Below, in pieces: positions 1 through 8,375 of a stretch of DNA of 64,000 nucleotides. The stretch is from assembly GCA_000435075.1 (NCBI GenBank), contig FR890611.1, forward strand, positions 9,972 to 73,971, in the 5' to 3' direction. This DNA comes from Bacteroides sp. CAG:770. Its GTDB lineage: Bacteria > Bacteroidota > Bacteroidia > Bacteroidales > UBA932. Both the position numbers and the translations under genes were made by a program. Every line of letters begins with the position of its first letter. Position 1 is the first letter of the stretch. The notes beneath the pieces were generated by a model. The model ran no database searches, was not told the origin of the DNA, and saw only the letters and a program-made list of their open reading frames with translations.

Positions 1-2
1 TG

Positions 3-1019
3 AAATATGTCATTCCTGTATTGAAGGAAATCAAGAAGATCAATCCTGCGCTTAGAATAATCGGCTCTCCGTGGACAGCACCTCGCTGGATGAAGAAAGC
101 TGTCAATTCTGATGTTGACTGGTATAGCTGGACAGGCGGAACTCTCAAGCCTTCATGCTATCAGGACTATGCTGAGTATTTCGTGAAGTGGATTCAGTAC
201 ATGAAGTCGCAAGGGCTTGACATCTATGCCGTTACGCCGCAGAATGAACCGCTCAACGCGGGTAATTCAATGTCGATGGTAATGCATTGGGACGTGGCCA
301 GAGACTTTATCAAGACAGCTTTGGGACCTGCTTTCAAGAAGGCCGGACTGGATACCAAGATTCTCGTGTTCGACCATAACTACAATTATGACAACATGAG
401 TGACCAGGCTCAGTATCCGCTCAAGATATATGCTGATGCCCAGGCTTCCGCCTACATCGCAGGTTCTGCATGGCACAACTATGGCGGAAATGTATCGGAA
501 CTGGATAAAATTGTTGCCGGAGCCCCAGACAAGGAATTGTATTTCACTGAGGCATCCATCGGGACCTGGAACTACAACTTCAGCTCTTGTCTTATCAATG
601 ACATGAGAGATATCTTCTTCGGACTGCTCAAACGCGGAGGAAAAGGTGTCACCCTGTGGAATCTCATGCTGGACGAGAACAAGGGGCCATATACAGATGC
701 CGACGGTTCCTGCAAGACATGCTACGGAGCGGTTACCATAGCCTCTTCCGACTATTCGTCACTTGACTATTACACTCATTACTATAACATTGCGCATTGC
801 TCGAAGGTTATAGAACAGGGTGCGGTCAGAATCGGGACCAAAGGCTATACCGCCGACGGACTGGAATACCTCGTATTCAAGAACCCGGACAATTCCTACG
901 GCGTGATTATTCTCAATGAAAATTCTGATGCCAGGCAGCTTGTCTTCATTTCGGCAGAACATTCTGTGAAATGCGACGTTCCTGCCAAGTCGATAGTTTC
1001 TTTGAAATGGAAAGATTAA
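3..1019 (+). CDS. GH30 family glycoside hydrolase, 5' end outside window
   Basis: The frame is open to the left edge, so the signal peptide and start lie outside the window; 338 residues are visible. GH30 hallmarks are present: a SPWTAPRWMK segment near position 75, the acid/base glutamate in TPQNEP (GAA at 246-248), and the nucleophile glutamate in YFTEAS (GAG at 549-551). The C-terminal 80 residues look like the beta-sandwich that packs on the GH30 barrel. GH30 enzymes cleave beta-1,6-glucans, glucosylceramide or xylans with retention. The next gene, 12 bp downstream, is a DUF5016-type surface lipoprotein; that pairing resembles the beta-1,6-glucan (pustulan) locus of Bacteroides thetaiotaomicron (BT3312-BT3313, from memory). 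Beta-1,6-glucanase is therefore my preferred guess; the specificity is inferred, the family is firm. Confidence 0.9.
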   Translation, partial: KYVIPVLKEIKKINPALRIIGSPWTAPRWMKKAVNSDVDWYSWTGGTLKPSCYQDYAEYFVKWIQYMKSQGLDIYAVTPQNEPLNAGNSMSMVMHWDVARDFIKTALGPAFKKAGLDTKILVFDHNYNYDNMSDQAQYPLKIYADAQASAYIAGSAWHNYGGNVSELDKIVAGAPDKELYFTEASIGTWNYNFSSCLINDMRDIFFGLLKRGGKGVTLWNLMLDENKGPYTDADGSCKTCYGAVTIASSDYSSLDYYTHYYNIAHCSKVIEQGAVRIGTKGYTADGLEYLVFKNPDNSYGVIILNENSDARQLVFISAEHSVKCDVPAKSIVSLKWKD

Positions 1020-1031
1020 AAGATTAGAATA

Positions 1032-3056
1032 ATGAACAAGATATTGAAAACTATGGCATTGCTTGCAGTGCCAGCAACAGTTGCCGTTTCCTGCAAAGAT
1101 GACGGAATGGACGTCAAATTCACGGACAAGGGTCCTGAAATGACGATTGAAAGTTGCGCAACTGAAGCTTTCATGGGCGATTCAGTAAGATTCTCCATAA
1201 AGCTGAACGACGAGTTCCCTCTTTCTACATTGAAGGCGAAACTCCTCTTCGACGGCACATCGGTCAGCGATTTGACAATCCGTACCAAGACATACGGAAC
1301 ATATGACGCGGCCATTTTCGTTCCTCTCCTTAAAGATATTCCGGACGGAACCGCCGAAATCACCTTTACCGCGCAGAATACCGGTCTGGGAATCACCGAA
1401 GAGACGGTTGAGGTCAATGTCAATAGACCTGCCCCTTCGACATTGACACTCCTCTCCGGAGGCAAGGAATACACCATGACAAAGAGCGGCGACTTCTCTT
1501 ATGAGGTGACTGACGCTTTCCCTGCAGAGGCTTCTGCATTGATCAAATGCGTGCCTGCAGCCGGTCAGCCTGCGATTTGGCTCGGATGGGACGGCTCCGC
1601 GCTGAAACCTGTCCCTGCAGAATCTTCAAGCACGATTCCTTTCACTGCTGTAAAGAGCGGCACATACAAGATTACCGCTGACCTCATGGCCTTGTCTGCA
1701 TCTCCATTCGGCAGTATAACTTCGTCATTGTCAGAGTCTTCCAATGTGGAACTGCTGAACCTTCTCCAGGGCTCGGAAATCAAGTTCGCTGGCATTGACA
1801 AACCGGATCAGTGGAATCTGGACTATGATTTCTTTACTCTCAATGCGGATAATACTGTGACATTCAAGGCGATGGACGGACTTTACAAATTCACTGCTGA
1901 CTTCAGTGGCAAGTTTATAAAGGTGGAGGCGATGGCGGATAAGGACAATTATGCGACATTGGATTCTAAGGGTGCAATCTGGGCAATCGGCGCCGGAATC
2001 GGAAAGCCTGGTGTAGGCCCGTCTTGGAATACTGACGACGGTGTCTGGTGCATGGCTCAGACAGAGGCTGGCGTTTATAGCATAACGTTCACTGCCGGAG
2101 CATCTATCTCCAAGACCGGATTCTCATTCAAGTTCTTCTGCCAGAGAGGCTGGGGCGACGAGTTCGGCTCTTACACTTCTGTCAATGACGAGACCGGTTT
2201 GTTCAAAGTTACATCCGTCGGCAATATCGAGCCGGCAACTGACGGAACTTCACTCGAAGTCGGCAAATCATACCAGTTTATTGTGGATGCCAATGCTGGA
2301 AACAGTGCTGCCACACTCACAATCAAGAATGTGGAGATACCTGTCAATTCATTGGATATCAAGGTGAACGGCATTCAGGCAAGCCGCCTGTCCGCAACTC
2401 ACTATCAGATCGCTTCTATAGCATTGAACAAGGATGAGTCTATTGCTATTTCCGGAGTTTCTGACCTCGCGAGCTGGTATCTCGACCCGGATTTGTTCTA
2501 CCTCGACGGCGCGACCATCAAACTCAATGTCGTAAGCGGTACGTTCGCAGTGGATCTGTACCTTGACTATGGTTATGCGACTCTCCGCAGACTTGCCGCT
2601 GACGGTTCTGAGGCTACAATCAAGGATGGTGCCCTCTGGATGATGGCATGGGGACTTGCCAATCCTGTGATGACCAGTCAGTTCGCATTTAACCCTGGAT
2701 CGGCCTTCTGTATGGCCCAAGTCCGTCCGATGGTATTCCAGCTTACCGGAACTGCAGTGGACGAGAAAGACGGCACCACACTCGGCGGAAGATTCAGATA
2801 TGACTACATTTCTGCGAAGTACTTCGGTCAGGACGGCTGGGGTACAGAGAAAGGAAAGATTCTCGGTGATGCAGGAAGCGTGGAATACACGGACAGCGCT
2901 GCGGAGTTCTTCGATACCACAGTGGGATTGAACGATAACATTGGCCTTAAGGAAGGTGTCCAGTTGGAAAAAGGCTCAGTATATGTCCTTACCATTGACC
3001 TTTCTACTACTGCGACAGACGGTGTGGAATTGATTGACTTCAAGAAAATCAAATAA
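1032..3056 (+). CDS. Surface glycan-binding lipoprotein (DUF5016/DUF5125/DUF5121-like, SusE-positioned)
   Basis: 674 residues. The N-terminus has a short hydrophobic stretch ending in a lipobox (AVSC, Cys21), followed by acidic residues (KDDGMD) that fit surface export in Bacteroidota. The rest is beta-rich: an Ig-like N-terminal domain (about 30-135) and two related C-terminal modules, visible from matching phrases such as the tryptophan-rich WAIGAGIGKPG and WMMAWGLANPV segments and two FFCQRGWG/YFGQDGWG-like motifs. This arrangement is that of the DUF5016/DUF5125/DUF5121 proteins that sit in the SusE place of glucan loci and bind polysaccharide at the cell surface. It is 12 bp downstream of the GH30 gene and is followed by a strong terminator, so it closes that operon. 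Binding to beta-1,6-glucan is inferred from the neighbour. Confidence 0.75.
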   Translation: MNKILKTMALLAVPATVAVSCKDDGMDVKFTDKGPEMTIESCATEAFMGDSVRFSIKLNDEFPLSTLKAKLLFDGTSVSDLTIRTKTYGTYDAAIFVPLLKDIPDGTAEITFTAQNTGLGITEETVEVNVNRPAPSTLTLLSGGKEYTMTKSGDFSYEVTDAFPAEASALIKCVPAAGQPAIWLGWDGSALKPVPAESSSTIPFTAVKSGTYKITADLMALSASPFGSITSSLSESSNVELLNLLQGSEIKFAGIDKPDQWNLDYDFFTLNADNTVTFKAMDGLYKFTADFSGKFIKVEAMADKDNYATLDSKGAIWAIGAGIGKPGVGPSWNTDDGVWCMAQTEAGVYSITFTAGASISKTGFSFKFFCQRGWGDEFGSYTSVNDETGLFKVTSVGNIEPATDGTSLEVGKSYQFIVDANAGNSAATLTIKNVEIPVNSLDIKVNGIQASRLSATHYQIASIALNKDESIAISGVSDLASWYLDPDLFYLDGATIKLNVVSGTFAVDLYLDYGYATLRRLAADGSEATIKDGALWMMAWGLANPVMTSQFAFNPGSAFCMAQVRPMVFQLTGTAVDEKDGTTLGGRFRYDYISAKYFGQDGWGTEKGKILGDAGSVEYTDSAAEFFDTTVGLNDNIGLKEGVQLEKGSVYVLTIDLSTTATDGVELIDFKKIK

Positions 3057-3111
3057 TTGAACAGTGTTGCTTCGAGAAAACGAAGCTCTAGACAAAACCT
3101 ATTTATTGAAG

Positions 3112-3151
3112 AGTCCGGTGTCCAGAACAGATGCCGGACTTTTCTTTTTTT
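3112..3151 (+). terminator. Rho-independent terminator after the GH30 operon
   Basis: AGTCCGG (3112-3118) pairs with CCGGACT (3134-3140) and is followed directly by a T-rich tract (3141-3151). It lies 55 bp after the lipoprotein stop. Confidence 0.85.
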
Positions 3152-3172
3152 ACGCGGCTTTGAGTATCTTCG
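3141..3172 (+). promoter_or_regulatory. Putative Bacteroidota promoter for the DUF6377 regulator
   Basis: TATCTTCG at 3165-3172 is one base from the TAnnTTTG consensus. The expected -33 position falls in the T tract of the preceding terminator. The predicted transcript start is some 30 bp before the ATG at 3207. Confidence 0.4.
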
Positions 3173-3206
3173 CAGAATATTTGAGAAAATTCCTCCGTAT
3201 CGACGT

Positions 3207-4784
3207 ATGAAGAAATTTGCATATTTAATTCTGATCTTGTGCCTGTACTCCTGCAGGCATGAAACCGGCATGGTGAGGGAGACTATAAACGACCTTGATG
3301 CGACATTGGAGATGAAGGAGACCTATGAGAAGGCTTTCGATTCCCGTATCAAATCCATCCGTGAAGTTTACCGCTCTGACAGAAGTTACGAAAATCAGAT
3401 TGCGTTCAATTTCAGGATGGCAAACGAGTTCCGTTCGAACAATTTCGACTCGACGGTATTCTTTCTCGCATCCAACAAGAGGCTGGCTTCGCAACATGGT
3501 GATAAAGAGCGGCTTGCAGCTGCGAATCTTTTTCTTGTGGAGGTGTATGCAAAGGCCGGATATCACATTGAAGCTAATACTCTGATGCAGCATGTGATTT
3601 CAGAAGGAATACCTGCCGGTCAGAAACTCCAGTATTTGCGTACCAGACACACTTTGGCCGGGGAACTTATGTACTATGCCTCTGACGATACGGTAGGAGA
3701 GTACCAGTTTGATGACAGAAACAAGTTGAGGGATTCTCTGATGAAGTATGTCACGCCTGGAACCTACGAGTGGTATAATCTGAACAGGGAGGCGGCCTTG
3801 TCTGCCAAAGATTCTGCATCCGTGAGAAAATTCGCGCAGAAGATGATGTCAATGTCGAAGGACAAGGACTTGAAGAAATATGCCAGCGCGTGCTACTATT
3901 ATTCTGAGGGAGTGCCTGGAAATCAGAAAGATAGTGCTCTTTATTGGCTGGGTAAGTCGGCTCAGGCTGATATCCGTGCCGCCAATAAGGATTATGCTTC
4001 GTTGAACATGATAGCGCAGAATATTTTCAGTAGGGGAGACGTGGACAGAGCCTTCAAGTATTGTGCGGACCATTGCATGCAAGACGCTCTCTCATATAAC
4101 GGAAAGCTGCGTCCGTGGCAGATTTCCAAGTACTTCCCGCGTATCGAACATGAATATGAACTGCGCCAGAGAAGACAGAGCCGTCTGATGACCGGAGCGG
4201 TCGTTTTTGTCAGTCTGTTATTGGCCTTGCTGGCCTTGCTTTCTCTTCATATCTTCAGGCATCATCAGGAACTTGCCAGAACGAATGATGAACTCAAGTC
4301 ATTGAACAACAGGATAAAAGAATCGGATAAAATCAAGGAGGAGTATATTGCCCTGTTCCTTGGCATGGTGTCGGATAACATAAACAAGACGCGTAAATAT
4401 CAGAATCATATTCTCAAGTATCTCAAGCGTGGCAATGAAAAGTATATCATTGACGAAATCGAGATGCTTCCTCCGATAGATGAGGATATCAAGACATTCT
4501 ACAAGATGTTCGATGAGACCTTCCTGAATCTTTATCCGGATTTCATTGAACAGTTCAATGCCTTGCTGACGGAAGGCTCCGCCATCGTGCCGAAGGACAA
4601 TGATATGCTGACTCCAGAACTCAGAATCTTCGCTCTGGTGAAACTCGGTGTAAGTGAATCGTCTAAAATCGCGTCCCTTCTGCACTACTCGGCCAACACT
4701 GTGTATAACTACCGGGCTAAAATCAAGAACAAGTCGCGCGGACCACGTGACCAGTTCGAAGACATGGTCAGGGAAATCAGATGA
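3207..4784 (+). CDS. DUF6377-type membrane regulator with C-terminal LuxR-like HTH
   Basis: 525 residues when started at ATG 3207; the same frame is open back to 3057 but that part overlaps the terminator. The N-terminus is a lipoprotein-like signal (LCLYSC). Residues about 25-320 form a periplasmic helical, TPR-like region, one membrane helix lies near 328-350, then a coiled coil (RTNDELKSLNNRIKESDKIKEEY). The C-terminus carries a LuxR-type helix-turn-helix (SESSKIASLLHYSANTVYNYRAKIKNKS). DUF6377 proteins are Bacteroidota one-component membrane sensors. Placed between the GH30 operon and an MFS/ROK pair, it probably senses the glycan or sugar handled by those genes; the ligand and target promoter are not visible. 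Confidence 0.8.
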   Translation: MKKFAYLILILCLYSCRHETGMVRETINDLDATLEMKETYEKAFDSRIKSIREVYRSDRSYENQIAFNFRMANEFRSNNFDSTVFFLASNKRLASQHGDKERLAAANLFLVEVYAKAGYHIEANTLMQHVISEGIPAGQKLQYLRTRHTLAGELMYYASDDTVGEYQFDDRNKLRDSLMKYVTPGTYEWYNLNREAALSAKDSASVRKFAQKMMSMSKDKDLKKYASACYYYSEGVPGNQKDSALYWLGKSAQADIRAANKDYASLNMIAQNIFSRGDVDRAFKYCADHCMQDALSYNGKLRPWQISKYFPRIEHEYELRQRRQSRLMTGAVVFVSLLLALLALLSLHIFRHHQELARTNDELKSLNNRIKESDKIKEEYIALFLGMVSDNINKTRKYQNHILKYLKRGNEKYIIDEIEMLPPIDEDIKTFYKMFDETFLNLYPDFIEQFNALLTEGSAIVPKDNDMLTPELRIFALVKLGVSESSKIASLLHYSANTVYNYRAKIKNKSRGPRDQFEDMVREIR

Positions 4785-4909
4785 TATCTTTTTCGGGCCG
4801 GTCCGTTGGTTATGAGTCGTTTTTTTTGTAATTTTACGCGATTATTTGCAAAACGACGTGAGGGTGACTTTTGCATAACCCATTGACAATAAACATTAAA
4901 ACATTTTAT

Positions 4910-6196
4910 ATGACACAGAAAAAATCAAACATCGTGGCCATCATTACAATGTGCTTCATCTTTGCGATGATCTCATTCGTGACCAATATGGCCGCACCTT
5001 TCGGAAACATCTGGAAAGGCCAGTACAGCTGGGCCGGCATGATGGGTAACATGATGAACTTTGCTGCATATCTCTTCATGGGAATCCCTGCAGGAAAGAT
5101 GCTTCTCAAGTATGGTTACAAGAAAACGACTCTCGTTGCACTTGCAACAGGTTTCATCGGTATGGTAATCCAGTGGATTTCAAGCCGCACATTCCTCGGT
5201 GCATCTGCAATTTATGTATATCTTCTCGGCGCATTCGTCTGCGGATTCTGCGTATGTATGCTCAATACCGTTGTCAATCCTATGCTCAACATCCTCGGTG
5301 GCGGCGGAAACAAGGGTAACCAGTACATCCAGATCGGAGGCTCATTGAACTCACTCGCAGGAACATTGACCCCGCTCCTCGTAGGTGTTCTTATCGGAAC
5401 TGTTACTGACAAGACAGCCATGAGCGATGTTGCTCCGCTTCTCTTCATCGCGATGGGTGTATTTGCGGTTGCCTTCCTCATCATTTCAAAAGTGAACATT
5501 CCGGAGCCTGCAGCTGAAAGAAAATCAGTAAAATACGAGCACAGCCCTTGGAGCTTCCGTCACCTCGTGCTCGGCGTGATTGCAATCTTCTTCTATGTCG
5601 GTGTTGAGGTCGGTATCCCTGCACAGATGATCTTCTACTTCTCTGACACTACAGAGGCCGGTGCCGGTATCGCAGTCAATGGAGCTGCCATCGGTGGCGC
5701 CATTGCAGCAGTTTACTGGCTTCTCATGATGGTAGGCCGTATCTGCAGCTCATTCATCAGCGGCAAGGTAAGCACAAAGGTTCAGCTCACAGTTGTATCG
5801 ACAGTCGCAATCATCTTCGTCATCATTGCCATCTTCCTTCCGAAGGACATTACCATGACAATGCCTGCATACAGTGTTGAGGACGGCTTCACAATGGCAG
5901 CAGGAGTTCCTGTGAAGGCTCTCTTCTTCGTGCTCTGCGGTCTTTGCACATCACTCATGTGGGGAGGTATCTTCAACCTCAGTACTGAGGGCCTCGGAAA
6001 GTATACAGAGCAGGCTTCTGGTATCTTCATGATGATGGTTGTCGGCGGTGGCGTCATGCCTCTTATCCAGGACTTCCTCGCAAGCGCAGTAGGTTACATG
6101 GGAAGCTACTGGCTTGTAGTTGCAATGCTTGCATACATCCTCTATTATGCTCTTGTAGGATGCAAGAATGTGAATCCTGAAATTCCAGTAGAATAA
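4910..6196 (+). CDS. MFS sugar transporter
   Basis: 428 residues from ATG 4910; a TTG 39 bp upstream is in frame but less likely. About 12 hydrophobic helices span the length, with the central loop near residues 205-220. The layout, with glycine-rich helices and KYGYKK in the 2-3 loop, is that of the major facilitator superfamily, close to the sugar and nucleoside porters of Bacteroidota. It moves a solute across the inner membrane, probably by proton symport. The ROK kinase begins 18 bp later, so the two are almost certainly cotranscribed and the substrate should be a sugar, plausibly glucose released by the upstream glucanase. That substrate is inferred. No clear promoter consensus was found in the 125 bp upstream. 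Confidence 0.85.
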   Translation: MTQKKSNIVAIITMCFIFAMISFVTNMAAPFGNIWKGQYSWAGMMGNMMNFAAYLFMGIPAGKMLLKYGYKKTTLVALATGFIGMVIQWISSRTFLGASAIYVYLLGAFVCGFCVCMLNTVVNPMLNILGGGGNKGNQYIQIGGSLNSLAGTLTPLLVGVLIGTVTDKTAMSDVAPLLFIAMGVFAVAFLIISKVNIPEPAAERKSVKYEHSPWSFRHLVLGVIAIFFYVGVEVGIPAQMIFYFSDTTEAGAGIAVNGAAIGGAIAAVYWLLMMVGRICSSFISGKVSTKVQLTVVSTVAIIFVIIAIFLPKDITMTMPAYSVEDGFTMAAGVPVKALFFVLCGLCTSLMWGGIFNLSTEGLGKYTEQASGIFMMMVVGGGVMPLIQDFLASAVGYMGSYWLVVAMLAYILYYALVGCKNVNPEIPVE

Positions 6197-6214
6197 CATT
6201 TAATTTGATTGATT

Positions 6215-7183
6215 ATGAATAAGATGGATATGCCTTATGTAGTGGGTGTGGATGTCGGCGGACAGACTACCAAGATAGGCGTTGTAGATATGCGCGGCCA
6301 GGTTCTGGCCCAGACAGTTATCCGTACGGACACTTATGGCGAGGTCGATCCTTATATCGACGAACTCGCTGAAGCTATCAACAAAGTGATTGCGGATGCA
6401 GGTGTTACCGGTCAGGTGCGCGGTATCGGAATGGGTATTCCTAACGGAAACTACTATACCGGAGAAATCGAGAATGCGGTCAATCTCAAGTGGGGCAACA
6501 AGGGAAAAGTTCCTGTCGCAAGCCTCCTGAAAGAGAAGATGAACGGTATTCCTGTAGCTCTTACCAATGATGCAAATGCAGCTGCAATGGGTGAGATGAC
6601 CTACGGAGCTGCACGCGGTATGAAGAACTTCATCATGATTACCCTCGGCACAGGTGTCGGCAGCGGTATCGTTATCAATGGCGAGGTTGTCTATGGGCAT
6701 GACGGATTTGCTGGCGAACTCGGTCATACATGCGCGGTAAGACACAATGGCCGTCTCTGCAACTGCGGAAAGACAGGCTGTCTCGAGACCTATACCTCTG
6801 CGACAGGTGTTGCCCGTACAGCCCGCGAGTGGCTCGACTTGAGTAATGAGCCTTCTTCTCTCAGAAGCCTTGACAATATTTCATCCAAGGATGTTTTCGA
6901 GGCTGCCAAGGAAGGTGACAAGCTCGCTCTCAAGATTTTCGAGTACACAGGAACAATCCTCGGACAGTCATTTGCCGATTTCATCGCTTTCAGCGCACCT
7001 GAGGCTATCGTCCTCTTCGGTGGTCTGGCACGTGCGAAGGAATTCCTCCGCGAGCCTATCGAAAGGTCAATGAATGCAAACGTTCTTCCTTTGTGGCGTG
7101 ACAAGGTGAAGATCGTCTTCTCTCAGCTTAAGGAATCAGATGCCGCCATCCTCGGTGCATCTGCATTGGCTTGGGAACTCTAA
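6215..7183 (+). CDS. ROK family sugar kinase (glucokinase-like)
   Basis: 322 residues from ATG 6215; the TTG at 6209 is in frame but weaker. The N-terminal phosphate-binding loop is GVDVGGQTTK (about 11-20), the catalytic aspartate lies in TNDANAAAMGE (Asp119), and the ROK zinc-binding signature CNCGKTGCLE is complete at about 182-191, preceded by GELGH. ROK proteins without an N-terminal DNA-binding domain are usually sugar kinases; this one has no helix-turn-helix, so kinase is favoured over repressor. It would phosphorylate the sugar imported by the MFS protein encoded 18 bp upstream. Glucose is the likely substrate, but N-acetyl-sugars or fructose cannot be excluded. Confidence 0.9.
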   Translation: MNKMDMPYVVGVDVGGQTTKIGVVDMRGQVLAQTVIRTDTYGEVDPYIDELAEAINKVIADAGVTGQVRGIGMGIPNGNYYTGEIENAVNLKWGNKGKVPVASLLKEKMNGIPVALTNDANAAAMGEMTYGAARGMKNFIMITLGTGVGSGIVINGEVVYGHDGFAGELGHTCAVRHNGRLCNCGKTGCLETYTSATGVARTAREWLDLSNEPSSLRSLDNISSKDVFEAAKEGDKLALKIFEYTGTILGQSFADFIAFSAPEAIVLFGGLARAKEFLREPIERSMNANVLPLWRDKVKIVFSQLKESDAAILGASALAWEL

Positions 7184-7221
7184 AGATATTTGTCGGCGCA
7201 GGCCGACGGACAGAATAACTC

Positions 7222-7256
7222 AAACGGGATGCTGACGTTTTGCCGGCATCCCGTTT
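7222..7256 (+). terminator. Terminator-like hairpin after the ROK kinase
   Basis: A perfect 11-bp stem, AAACGGGATGC (7222-7232) with GCATCCCGTTT (7246-7256), starting 38 bp after the kinase stop. There is no long T run after it, so termination strength is uncertain. Confidence 0.6.
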
Positions 7257-7374
7257 ACGTGTACTTGAATCTAACCTAATTGTTTACGTCATAAATGCCG
7301 TTTTCCGAAAGTCTTGCACGTGAAAACGGAAATTTCTGTAAGTTTTATGTGAAATGAACCAGTTTTGAACCGGA

Positions 7375-7401
7375 TTGTTTCGTAGGGAACTTTTATCTTT
7401 A
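7375..7401 (+). promoter_or_regulatory. Orphan promoter-like site facing the truA terminator
   Basis: TTGTTTC near 7375 and TATCTTTA at 7394-7401 (TAnnTTTG with the last base changed). No gene follows on this strand: a four-codon frame at 7433-7447 ends at the edge of the truA terminator stem. Confidence 0.35.
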
Positions 7402-7444
7402 CGTTCACATTACTACTTACTTGACTTGATTATGAAAAATGATT

Positions 7445-7479
7445 GAGACTGGCTGGACTCAGAAAATCCGGTCAGTCTC
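7445..7479 (-). terminator. truA terminator
   Basis: GAGACTGGCTGGA (7445-7457) pairs with TCCGGTCAGTCTC (7467-7479) with two mismatches. On the minus strand the stem is followed by a T-rich stretch (AATCATTTTTC), which fits a terminator for truA, whose stop is at 7486. Confidence 0.7.
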
Positions 7480-7485
7480 GATTGG

Positions 7486-8268
7486 TTATATGTTCGGGTA
7501 CTTCACTTCGGTAAGGAACAGCGCATGTCCGGGAACGGACTGGCCCGCATCGGAGCGTGTACCTGCATTGACAAGTTCCTGAATCCATCCGGCAGGCTTC
7601 CGGCCGCGGCCGACCTCCAGCATTGACCCGACTACGGCTCTTACCATGTTTCTGAGGAACCTGTCGGCCCGTATTGTGAACACGAGATAGTCTCCGTCAG
7701 AGTATGGATAGCCCATCATCGTCACGTGGTCAGGTCTCCAGTATTCCCATCGAGCTTCGGTTACTGTGCAGATGGAGGTTTTGTTGTTTCCGCCCACTTT
7801 CTCGAAGCACCTGAAATCATGTTCTCCGAACAGGAATCCGCAGGCTTTGTTCATGGCCTCCAAGTCCAGATCGTATGGGCAGAAATGTGACCTTGACGCT
7901 ATGAAAGGGTCTTTTTTTCTGTGTATGAAATATTTATAGGCCCTGCTGGTGGCGTCGAATCTCGCATGAAAATCATCATTGACCTTGAATACCTTGTGTA
8001 CTGCTATTTCTGCCGGTAACATGGCATTTAATTTGTAGCATAGCCAGCCGGTCTCAGAAACGCGTGCAGACTCAGTTTCGAAGTGCGCTACATAGTTTAT
8101 TGCGTTCACTTTTGTGTCGGTACGCCCAGCACCGGTAACCATTATTTCTTCGTTCAGGAGAGTTGAAAGAACTTTCTGCAGGCTATCCTGAACTGAAGGG
8201 GCGTTTGACTGAATCTGCCAGCCCGAAAAGGCAGAGCCGTTGTATGACAAAAGTATGCAGTATCTCAT
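7486..8268 (-). CDS. truA: tRNA pseudouridine synthase A
   Basis: 260 residues, normal length for TruA. The enzyme isomerises uridines 38-40 in the anticodon arm of many tRNAs. The catalytic aspartate is in the conserved GAGRTD motif (Asp51); the usual following GVHA reads KVNA here, a departure from the commonest form. Other family segments are visible: the N-terminal YNGSAFSGWQ, RYKYF-like RAYKYFIH, and the C-terminal FLRNMVRAVVGSMLEVG. It is transcribed alone towards a terminator at 7445-7479, divergent from the moxR-bat operon. A -7 element lies upstream (8326-8319, minus strand). Confidence 0.95.
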   Translation of the reverse strand: MRYCILLSYNGSAFSGWQIQSNAPSVQDSLQKVLSTLLNEEIMVTGAGRTDTKVNAINYVAHFETESARVSETGWLCYKLNAMLPAEIAVHKVFKVNDDFHARFDATSRAYKYFIHRKKDPFIASRSHFCPYDLDLEAMNKACGFLFGEHDFRCFEKVGGNNKTSICTVTEARWEYWRPDHVTMMGYPYSDGDYLVFTIRADRFLRNMVRAVVGSMLEVGRGRKPAGWIQELVNAGTRSDAGQSVPGHALFLTEVKYPNI

Positions 8269-8318
8269 GAAGTTGCTGTTTTAATCTGTACTGAGACCGG
8301 AAAAATGGTCTGCAGGCA

Positions 8319-8326
8319 CAAAGATA
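8319..8326 (-). promoter_or_regulatory. truA promoter -7 element
   Basis: On the minus strand this reads TATCTTTG, an exact TAnnTTTG match, placed about 50 bp before the truA start. No clear -33 TTTG was found. Confidence 0.5.
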
Positions 8327-8375
8327 ATAAATCTGCCGCTGCCAGACGTGTAATGAAATTTAAAATTATACAATA

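Larger units (their letters stand above)
7184..7485. other. 302-bp intergenic region with terminators and a promoter-like site
   Basis: Between the ROK kinase and truA, which converge. It holds a hairpin just after the kinase (GTCGGC/GGCCGAC near 7193-7207), the terminator-like stem at 7222-7256, about 110 bp with nothing recognisable, a promoter-like site at 7375-7401, and the truA terminator stem at 7445-7479. Confidence 0.7.

Noticed and set aside
3057..3206. A 50-codon N-terminal extension of the DUF6377 regulator
   Set aside because: It would run through the terminator and promoter; the lipoprotein signal begins exactly at ATG 3207.
7433..7447. Four-codon frame as a leader peptide
   Set aside because: Too short, and it leads to no gene on that strand; kept only as part of the small-transcript idea.
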